Part shown: positions 55,167-64,000 of the stretch, one piece after another
How the letters are laid out: every line of letters begins with the position of its first letter
Position numbering within the stretch: position 1 is the first letter of the stretch
NCBI GenBank assembly: GCA_038496445.1
Contig: JALMLS010000072.1
Span: forward strand, 1-64,000
Direction: 5' to 3'
Origin: Trichosphaerium sp. ATCC 40318
Taxonomy: Eukaryota; Discosea; Flabellinia; Trichosidae
Length of the DNA: 64,000 nt
Notes under the pieces: generated by a model
Databases searched by the model: none
Seen by the model: the letters and a program-made list of their open reading frames with translations, nothing else
Told to the model about the DNA's origin: nothing
Made by a program: the position numbers and the translations under genes

Positions 55167-55764
55167 TCTTGGGAGGTTGTAAAATAATGGTCAGGTGCTA
55201 ATATTGACTTGTCAAAAAATTCCGAGCCAAGCACTGAATATCTCAGAAAATTTCTCAGTATGTCCCTCACGTGGCAATATGTAGCAAGATTTCAAGAATT
55301 CTATGAAGCCATCCGATGAAGTTGTGGAGCACAACATAAAAAGTTATGCCTCGCAAGGTATTTGGTTTGTAAAAAGATAATAACGCATGATGCATTTTCT
55401 AAATCCAGATGAGTTACCCATACCCGATATCTATAAAACACATTAGTGGTAGTCCCATTTTTGAGTTCGTTATTGCTCATAACCTAAACCATTTCCATGC
55501 CTCATATTTTGTATGAAGTGTCTAGCAGGTAAGCAAATCATCTTTTGCTGGTTAAAACGAAGCTACTGCTCATGGTGATGAACAAAAAAAGCTCAAAATG
55601 AGTTTATCATTATAATCTTTTTTATAGAAAACGACAACAAGGAGGACGATATCGTCCGTCTTGAGATCCGTACAAGGAGGTTTTTTTTTTGTTATTTACT
55701 GAATTTTTGACATTTGGATTTTTCTTTACAACTTTTTTCTCGAACTGTCTCTTCTTTTTTTTCT
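55167..55764. other. Intergenic, weak exon-like fragments only
   Basis: 598 bp between the ABCC start and the Ubp8/USP22 stop. A plus-strand frame at 55306-55436 (MKPSDEVVEHNIKSYASQ, then DELPIPDIYKTH after a possible intron) would make a 30-residue peptide, and a later segment reads ENDNKEDDIVRLEIRTRR. No homology supports a gene. Confidence 0.4.
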
Positions 55765-58174
55765 TTATGTGCTACATTGAGTCAAGTCTCTAAATAATCG
55801 CTTTTGCATATAAAATAGTAGATACCTAAAACAGGTTAGACATAAAAAAGTACAGAGATGAGAAAAAAATGTGTTTTTTCGTAAAAAAATACCCTTCTTT
55901 CTTTAAAACATCTTCTGCTGAAATTTGTGTTACGAATCTATCATTACACTCAAACCATGCATTATTTTGACAAACACAAGACACATAGTGTCCTGTTTCT
56001 AGTTTTCCAATATGATTTACAACAGAAATCAATGTAAATTGGCAATCTGTAATTGAATTAAAACTTAAAATACACTTGTTTCAAAAAAAATACTGTCTTA
56101 CCTTGTTGCCTGTCAGAGTTCTCCATCATGTATGGAGTCTACACTTACATAAGTACGATAAAACAGATAACGGTTGAAAAAGGGGAAAGAGTGCGCACCA
56201 TGTCGAGGTTCATATCAAAAGTCACTTTAGTATCAACTTTTGCATATCCACCACTGTTGTTCTGGAAAAAGCGCTACATGCGCTCATAAGAAAAAATAAC
56301 AATCGTCAATGTTACCTTGAAGTGTACGCAAAGAACTTGTGGACAACTTGAAAGGCTGAGACGTTTTACAGCCGAGGCTTTTTCTTTACATGTACGGCAC
56401 ATTATTTTTTCGTTTAGTTTTTCTGGTCGTGTGAACCTATAGTTATTAATACCAATATTTACTAAATTGATAGCCTGACATACTTGTTAAGACATTGTAG
56501 TAGAGACACTGATCCTTTTTCGTCATCTGGTCTTAACTCTACACATACAATAAGTTCGAACTGCAATCTTATAATTTTCTGATTTTTAGTACTTGGAATA
56601 TTTAGCGACAGGTCTAAGATAGGGTCCACAGTAGTTGATTGTTGGTTACAACTTTGACATATTATAGTAGAGCTTTATGAATAGTGTATTAGTATGTAAA
56701 AGAAATAAAAATGAGATGAGTACTTTAGATGTCCTAAGAAAACCTTTCCAACTCCTTTACCAGGTTGGCTCTTCCCTCCTGGGTTAGAGCTATCTGCAAT
56801 ATTTGATAGTGTTGATATCAAAAACTCATGTGCATCCTGTTGAGCATATCCAGCTAAGTTCTTTGCATTTTGCCATACGCTGAACAACTGTGAAAGTCAA
56901 GGTTAAAAGTTGTGTAAAAAACTTTGAAGAGGTCCAAGGATACGAATTGATGAGGCGAGTAGGGTGTTCTTATACCCTTGAATATATCTACAAAAACCCG
57001 TTGCAAGTCACATTCTAAGCACGATGGCTAAGTAAGGAATTAGTAATCATGTGATACGCACATGTTTTCCCAAAGTTGAAATTCAAAAAAAAAATCTGTT
57101 TGACATACCTTTGCACAAGTGTCAGGATTGTGCTGTTTTGATAAATAGTAGTTTCTCATTGGAGGATTATGTACAAAAGATTGTAATACAGCATTCATAA
57201 AACATGTGTTACCAAGGTTTGATATACCTCTAAGACCCTGAAGAGAAGGAGGAGCTAACGATGTATAAAAGTTATTGGGCGTGAACTTTTGGTTAAGGTG
57301 TGACCCATCTACAAACATTAGAAAGCAGCCATTACTGGTATTCGACGATAAAAATGATTGACGTTGTATCAAAGAGTAAATAAGGGCACTTAAGCGTGTT
57401 GTTGACGCGTACGTCAACGAATTTCCCAAAAAGCAAAAAAAAGTTGTTTTTGTCATGTAACCGTTTTTAATTTCAACCCAATAAAAACGATTGGATATGA
57501 ATGGGAGGTATCGTAGCGTACTTGTTTTCTCTGTTATTTGTACGATATTATGTCCTTGTCTACAAAGTATACGTTCAATCTCCTCATCGTATATGTAGTC
57601 ACCGCATGCACGGCAAAACACTTGATAATAATTTACATCAATGCCTAGAGCGTCATAAGAGTGTCACACTTTTTTTAATATTTTAATTCATCATAAAATT
57701 AATATTTGAGTGGCCCATACGCCTGTTTGTTGTGCAGTAATGTTGGTTTTAAAACGTACCAAGATTATGACCAGATTCGTTAAAGTGGGCTTCTAAGTGG
57801 CCCTTTGATCGACAACCAATGAAAGTACACTGTAGGCATGCGTGTAGGCGACCGCTAAGTGACTTACAGGCACAGCATCGTGGAATTGGAGTCTAACATG
57901 AATTGGCATTCCTAGCACTGTTGTTGCGTACCCGGTTATGGTCTAGAGCAGCATGCTTGTTGGCTTGTAGATACAGCGACAAATTATTAAAAGGTTGAAG
58001 TCCACCTTTTTTATACGCTGCAATATGGCTACAACCGTCTCTTCGTTTTGCCATGATCCTTTTCAAACGAGCTACAGGCTTACAAAGGCTAATATTGACC
58101 ATTTTATCCAGCACACCCCAATCAACGTTAATTAAGCAATTGGTTGCTCCGCTCCGCCAACGGATTGACGTCAT
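55765..58174 (-). CDS. Ubiquitin hydrolase Ubp8/USP22-like (SAGA module)
   Basis: This enzyme removes ubiquitin from histone H2B as part of the SAGA deubiquitinating module. The N-terminal ZnF-UBP domain reads GCSHIAAYKKGGLQPF, then CCACKSLSGRLHACLQCTF and CRSKGHLEAHFNESGHNL. The USP domain has the catalytic Cys box LRGISNLGNTCFMNAVLQSF, NLAGYAQQDAHEFLISTL, a Cys-x-x-Cys zinc ribbon, and the His box VVNHIGKLETGHYVSCV. A last intron joins KEGY to LLFYMQKRLF before TAA at 55765. Start at 58174 is the longest; ATGs at 58102 and 58054 (MAKRRDGCSH) are also good. It lies 110 bp from the divergent SH3 gene. Confidence 0.9.
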
Positions 58175-58284
58175 AGGGCTGGAGATAATAATTGTGCAAT
58201 TTTGGGTGTCTTCACCTCAGGTGGTGTTGTAGCCAAGTGGAATAGCTCGATACAGTACATTTAACACTACAGCGCGCAGTTATC

Positions 58285-60554
58285 ATGGAAATGGACTTAG
58301 GCTCAATAGAAAATGAAATACGCGAACTAGAGGAAAATACGAGGTACTGTTGCTCTCGCGAGCGTCTGTTGACCTTATTGCAGAAAAGCAAGCAAACAAT
58401 TGTCTTCAACTTTGACGGAAGTGACGAAACTTCAACAAGGTACCTTTGTCTTATTCATACGCGTTTTTATGAACCTATCCTTTTTTGCTACGCAATTACT
58501 GTTTCAACCAACACTTCAAACAGGCAATCGAGATCTAGAGGAGCAGATTAAACAAGCGCAAGTGTCTAATGGTAAGTACAAATACTGAAAAAAAAAAAAC
58601 CATTGGATGGACACTAACACGTTTAGTAATGGATGAAACATCGCGTCAATTGCTCAAACAAAACGAATTATTAACATCAGAATTGTCCAGTCTACAACAA
58701 ACAATAAAGGAAAAAGCGCGATCAATACGGTACAGCAATAGCATATTACGCCTAAACACTGTCCAAGTATGACAAAACTGACCTAAATAGCCAAAAACGC
58801 CGACAAGTAGCTAAACACGGAAATGCTACAGGTCCATCAAACGGAAACTTCCAGAGAAGGCACGCACCCAGCAAGGCTTTATTAATAACGAAAGGCCACT
58901 CCTCTACAAATTTCTTGATAGCTTTAATCCTTCACTCTTTCGTCTGTAGCAACACGCTTACGAACAGAATAGGCGCCAAGATAGTGAGAGTCTGGATGGT
59001 ACACCTGCAGCGATAAAACAAGTAATGATTTCAAAAGCCAAGGCTCTATACGACTATCGTGGTACGTGTTTTAATAGGCGTATAATGACAAAATCAATAT
59101 GATACTAAAAGAAAAAAGGGTACAACGAGGGTGACTTAACATTCAGACGAGGAGATGTCATCATCATTGTAAATAAAGATGACGTGCGTATATAAACGTA
59201 TTAGTAGATTTAAACTCTTACCAATGATTGTATAGGAGTGGTGGATTGGTTACTTAAAGGGTAAGACGGGATATGTGCCGTCTAATTATGTGCAAGAAAC
59301 AGAACATGGTAATTATTAAACTTACAAGAAAAACTTTTCTCACTCCGAGTGATAGGTTTTAACAGCAATAATAATGGTGTACAAAATGCCCCAAAGTTAC
59401 CAGCTCCAATGGATAAAGATAAGGCTAGAAGAACACTTGAGGTTGCTAAAGAAGGTAACCTTAATTTGTGAAGAATATTTTACTCAAGTTTTACTAGATA
59501 TCAACAAGTTGCGTATGGCTTCTGCTCAGAGAGACTATGAGGATGCTCAAGGCGGTGCGAAAACGCCTTATGGTATGTCCACGTATGGTAGTGATTACAG
59601 CTACGGAGGGGAGTCGTATACAAGCGAGGAATCGTATTCTTACTCTGATGCCGAACAACAATCGCCACAAACTGTACATTTTATTTCAGATCATAGAGGT
59701 GTACGCCTTTTTTCTTTATATAGATGAACATCAAAGTCTTATTTATTCGCCATTTTAGGGACAGGCAGTAGAAGAGGCTCCACCTTCTAATTGGTACGCA
59801 GTGTTCAAAAAAAAAGAGTTATATTGATCGTGTCTTTATTTATTCTCGTTAGGCATTCCAACTACGATAAATTACCGAAACAAAGTCAGCCTCAGAAACA
59901 AGAACCGGCATACTATATGCTACCTTCAAAGGTAAACAAAACATAACCTTTTGACGCCATTAAAGAAATACTTTCTATTTCTTTTTATTGGACCAACCAA
60001 GCCAACTAGTTTCTTTGATTTACTTTGTTTCTAGAAACATGATCGTGCTATTAGCGCTCCAATACAACAATCGCGAAGAGAAAGTAATGTAGTAGAGCAA
60101 CAAGATAAAATACGTGATAAGTTAAAAGATATAATTGGTACAGTACTAAGAGCAGTACATGATACATTGCTTGAGGTTCGTAGAGCCACAACAGTAACCC
60201 AAGTGAAGCAATATATCGTTAAGGTCAAAAAAATAGGTGATGTACGTACTACAAAGCCCCACGTGCTTTTTTTCTTTATTCTCTGAAATTAAACACCAGT
60301 CACGTGACACTTTTTTTTTATAGTTGCTTGAACAAGGAACAACGTACATCACGTTTACTGCAAAGAAAAAATTTGCTAGACCTCAAGGTGCAACTAAAGT
60401 AGAAATGGGAAGAGCTCTTCTTGTTTATCAACTTGAAATTGCTTTATCCCGATTGACTCAGATCCATAGGATCTTAGATAGTCTTAATGGTAATGCTTTA
60501 TTGCATACAGGTAAATTACTATCAATACTTAGAAAGACTGTCCTTCAACTGTAA
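58285..60554 (+). CDS. SH3-domain protein with coiled coil
   Basis: The N-terminal third is coiled coil (MEMDLGSIENEIRELEEN, then LLKQNELLTSELSSLQQ). An SH3 domain follows around 59030-59310 with the signatures AKALYDYRGYNEGDLTF, EWWIGYLKGKTGYVPSNYV (ALYDY, WW, PSNYV). A Tyr/Ser/Glu-rich low-complexity region (YGSDYSYGGESYTSEESYS) precedes a C-terminal helical domain (KLKDIIGTVLRAVHDTL, RALLVYQLEIALSRLTQ). This is a cytoskeletal or endocytic adaptor type, but no named family was recognised. About twelve short introns with GTAC donors. Confidence 0.78.
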
Positions 60555-60870
60555 CATAAATAATGTACAAATATCTTTGTAGTCTCTTATAATTTGTTAT
60601 CCTTCCTTACAGCGTATACATTCTATGAATGTCAAGGTTGGTCCACAAATGTGCCTATGTATTATTAAATACTAGTGCAGAATTTCTAGTAGAAAAAGTT
60701 GCGCAAAATCGCTGCTGTGACTATCTAAAAGATGCTACAATAATAACAGAATTGATTTTGTGACCTTTATTTTATTGGATTTGGATAAGCTACAATAGCA
60801 CACATACATCAAGAAGACAAGAAGACAGTAACTAAATGATTATGCAATACTTGCATAGTTGACTTTTGTT
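60555..60870. other. Convergent intergenic region
   Basis: 316 bp between the SH3 gene and the 3' end of the COR-ART gene, AT-rich, with no frame of note. Confidence 0.5.
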
Positions 60871-63800
60871 CTAAAGGTCCAATACGACTTGAACTGAATT
60901 AGTTACTGATACCTTCTTGTATTTTTTCTTGAGGTACTTTACTTTGGACGTATCTCCTAAATGTCTTTGTTATTTCAAAGCTACCAAATATTCGAATAGC
61001 GTGATAATCATAGACATACCGCAAAATACAAGAATAGGCATTTTAATGTTTTGCTTATCTTTCCGTATTGTTTTAACTAGCTTCTCTGCTGCAAGTTCAT
61101 CTCCATCACCTTTACGATAGCTGTTTGTAATTATACGTAACCTGTTATTACAGAATCCTTTAAACTTTTTAAGCCATGCCAAAGCTTCAGATGAGGACGT
61201 CATTACAAGCACCTTTATTGTGGATTAGTGCTTTTTTTCGGAGTGTAAAAGATGGTTGTACTTGTGTCTTTTTTGGTCTTGCTTCTAGTAGCTCCAAAAT
61301 CTTTCTGTTTTCATCGGACAATCTATCATCGACCCATAACACAAGACACTTTGCGTCTCTGTACTTAAGTTTGAATTCATCTAGATGATCACTGCTGATG
61401 CGATTATAGTAAACAAGATATCGAGGAAGAACCTACACAAAACTTAACACCAACAAAACAACCAAAAATGCAAAAAAAAATTGTACTTGGTTTTTGGAGA
61501 ACACTACAATCTCGTCATAGTCAGGTTTCTCATCTTTCTTACATGGGAAGCAAACAGTAGCCTTTCCTTTCTTCTTAACAATAGCGTAGTGAGAATCATA
61601 TCCATCCTTGAGAAAGATATAATTAGTACCAACTCTGAAGGCAAAGTGTCATGACAAAACAAAAAATAAATACCTTGCATCCTTTGCCATACAAAGTTTT
61701 AGGATGACCTGGAATAGGATCCTCAGTAGCTGGGTAAGGTTTTCCCATCATCACCCATGATATTAACATGCATGGATTCTTTACAGGATTCTTTCCCCAT
61801 TCAGCGTACACCTTTCCTAAACAAACAGCCTTAGAAGTCTAATACATTGTATCTGAATCCTACCATAATCAGGGAATTGCGTAAAATAGATACCATTCCC
61901 TTTTTTGAAGAAAGTAAGTAGGTGTCAATCACACACGTGGAGTTTGTACCAAAGTATCCTTCATCTTTCTGTGTATCTGCTTTACCCTTGCTGATCACTG
62001 GTTCTCTAAAGTTTGTTGAAGCAATTTTAAAACTGGTGTCCTGGAGGATCAACAATTAGTATCATGATATTGGAAGGAGGCCGCTCACTTCAGTTGTGCC
62101 ATGGAAACCAGCGATGAGGTTGATTTGCTCATTACCAGAAACACGCATCACATAGTTCTTCAAATAATTCATTGTTCTTTCTTGAGCTTCAAGAGTTTCC
62201 TTATCAACAGAATCTGTCTGTTTGGAACCTTACAGAATGTAAATACGGAGAAGAGATAAGCGTGGGTGTTGATATTATTTACCTGAGGTTTTAGATTGAA
62301 GCACGTTTTTTACAAGGACCTCATGTTGTTTTTTAAACTTATCTTCGAGCGCTGGATTATCAAAGAAAACAATCTTTTCCAATTCAAAGAACGACTCGCT
62401 GTCTGTACCCATGAACTTTGAGAACATAACACGAGCTCTCAAGTACTCGTCATGACGTTCCTAATGCGATTTATCAACAAGAGAAGAACCAAAAATAGTT
62501 AACTATTGTAAAATACCTTATTTGTTTCGTCACTGTGAAGAGTTGTCCATCTCAACCCTGGATATTTTGCTTTATTTTGTTTCCAATCTCCTTGTTTGAG
62601 GAACGCTTGTCCATGAATGCTACTCCAAAAGTTCACACGGCTATTGTCAAGAGCAGGGAATCCTTCTTTTAAATGAGTAGGGGTAACAGAGTGTCCTAAA
62701 GTCATTGCTTGAGTAAAAGATTTGCTGATATGATTCAGCTGAAGAATAGCGCTTACCTGTTAGCTTACATACGTATGAAGGCTTTGATACAACAAAAAAC
62801 CCCCGCTTTGTATCTTAACTGGACATAGTTGAACCTGTTTAGCATCCAAAGGCTCCAAGTACTCATGAAGACATTCCTGTAGAAAAAGTAAATATTTTGC
62901 TAAGATTCGCGTTTAAGTACCGTCCACAGATGTGGTGCTATGCCTCGTATAACAACATTTATCGCTCGGTTGTTAAAATACAAAACAATTGTATTACCAT
63001 AGAAATCAGTTAATACGATCAAATTGGAGAAGAGCCGGAACTCTTTGTTTTGGAATTCTGCAAAATGTAAGAATTATTGATTGATGGTTTTGAGGTACAC
63101 GTACTTCTTAGTCTTCTCTGCAAGTCGTTGAATACGTCTTCCGAGATATCAAGTACTCTTAGCTCATACGCTAAGAACTTTGGGATAGCTTTCACAAGCT
63201 CATATGTAGGAGGGAGTGACTATCAGATAACATTAGATTTTTTTTTAATAAAAATCACTGAACAGGTGCTAGCTATCACTGACGTACAATTTTTTTATCT
63301 TCATTCTCTTTAGTGATTGTATGGACTACTTGGCCTGATATTTCATCGTCTTTTGTTGGCGTATAACATAACATCTTCCACTTTGATGATTTTTTTGATA
63401 AACGAAATACTTGGGGTAACTCAGACTGTTTGTTGTTTGTTGTCTGGACTAAAGTGATACTGTGATCCTGTTTTGTCAAAGGCGGGAAGTATAGCATATC
63501 AGCTTTAGGTAATAGAGATATAATAATATAACCATCAGCACCATAAACTATCTAAACAGATTGTGAATTCACTTGTGTTTTTTTGTGACAAAAATCATGA
63601 AATATGCTAAGTCAACTTACCTTTTCTTCTTTTGTCAAGCGAATACAGAATGACATTTGAACCAAGAAGCTCATTACTTGTTTCACTTGATATTTATCAC
63701 ATGTTGGAAATAGTGTAGAGATACGATAGTACACCTCAGATTCAGTTAATACAGCGCAAGTATTCCTGCTCTTGTTTTTTAGCAGTCTATCAAGATGCTC

Positions 63801-64000
63801 TGTAGGAGCTATGAAGGCGCTCATTATACGAGATAGAATAGGTGGGTGCAAACAAATCATGTATGTAGACTACAATAAAGGAATTAAAGTCAGAATTAGA
63901 AGAAAATGATTTCAGAATATGCTAAACCGAAGACGTTCGGAAAAGCCAAGCTCAAAAAAAATACCTCGTCAAACATTATGCTGCCAATAGAATGAAGGTA
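60871..64000 (-). CDS. Roco-type COR + PARP-like ADP-ribosyltransferase + receiver-like domain (5' part beyond window)
   Basis: The N-terminus lies past the right edge. The visible part starts in a COR domain: LHSIGSIMFDE, HDMICLHPPILSRIMSAFI, VMSFLVQMSFCIRL and DGYIIISLLPK, as in Roc-COR GTPases; the Roc domain should lie upstream. A middle region of unknown fold follows. The ART domain has the full H-Y-E set: FHGTTEV, then DEGYFG joined by splicing to NGIYFTQFPDYG, PCMLISWVMMGKPYP, GYDSHYAIV and DYDEIVVFSKNQVLPRYLVYY. A C-terminal receiver-like fold ends it: LVWVDDRLSDENRK, VLVMTSSSEALAWL, LRIITNSYRKGDGD, PILVFCG and VSVTNS. The stop at 60871 needs a final intron; without it the frame stops at 60970. 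Confidence 0.78.

Noticed and set aside
55306-55440. Small spliced peptide between ABCC and Ubp8
   Set aside because: A good intron can be drawn, but the product is only about 30 residues with no match.

Overview
This is nuclear DNA of a unicellular eukaryote. Nearly every gene is broken by short introns of roughly 45-110 nt, most with the donor GTACG(T) and a pyrimidine-rich TAG/CAG acceptor. Genes sit on both strands, usually 140-280 bp apart. The eukaryotic machinery is clear: EFL1, DNA polymerase epsilon subunit B, V-ATPase E, SUMO, an E2, SOF1/DCAF13, VPS51, a CNNM transporter, an importin beta, an ABCC transporter and the SAGA deubiquitinase Ubp8/USP22. An expansin, a MORN-like repeat protein, leucine-rich-repeat remains and a Roco-type protein fused to an ADP-ribosyltransferase point to a free-living, perhaps amoeboid, protist. 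The exact lineage cannot be fixed from this window.

Layout. 1-6.6 kb is a rearranged region: two inverted copies of most of EFL1 (about 2.1 kb arms) flank an internal fragment of POLE2 whose complete copy lies at 18.4-20.6 kb. The left EFL1 arm and the POLE2 fragment carry frameshifts. The right EFL1 copy is open but lacks the GTP-binding domain. 6.9-32.2 kb is an ordinary housekeeping region: kelch-SAM protein, V-ATPase E, E2, a SLX9-like protein, SUMO, SOF1, VPS51, POLE2, a SET-domain protein, CNNM/MAM3, a MORN-like repeat protein and an IPO4/Kap123-type importin. 32.2-35.7 kb is gene-poor and fast-evolving: a small putative secreted peptide, a secreted protein of unknown function, a decayed LRR gene and an expansin.

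36.3-47.4 kb is the most unusual part: a co-directional histidine-biosynthesis cluster in which cistrons touch or overlap like a bacterial operon although each contains spliceosomal introns. The order is an unknown basic protein, HisB, HisH-HisF, (degenerate HisA)-HisI-HisE, HisD-HisG, and HisC-HAD phosphatase. Three successive stop/start junctions are ATGA, ATGA (after removal of an intron) and TAATG, and the unknown basic gene overlaps HisB by 31 nt. HisD-HisG and HisC-HAD are single reading frames. Together these proteins cover all the steps from PRPP+ATP to histidine except, probably, the HisA isomerase, whose barrel has lost both catalytic Asp residues.

47.4-64 kb holds a possible arrestin-like relic, tRNA-Pro(TGG), a full ABCC transporter, Ubp8/USP22, a divergent SH3-domain protein and, running off the right edge, the C-terminal part of a COR-ADP-ribosyltransferase-receiver-like protein. 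Coordinates of spliced genes run from start codon to stop codon and include introns. Splice sites were placed by eye, so individual exon edges may be off.
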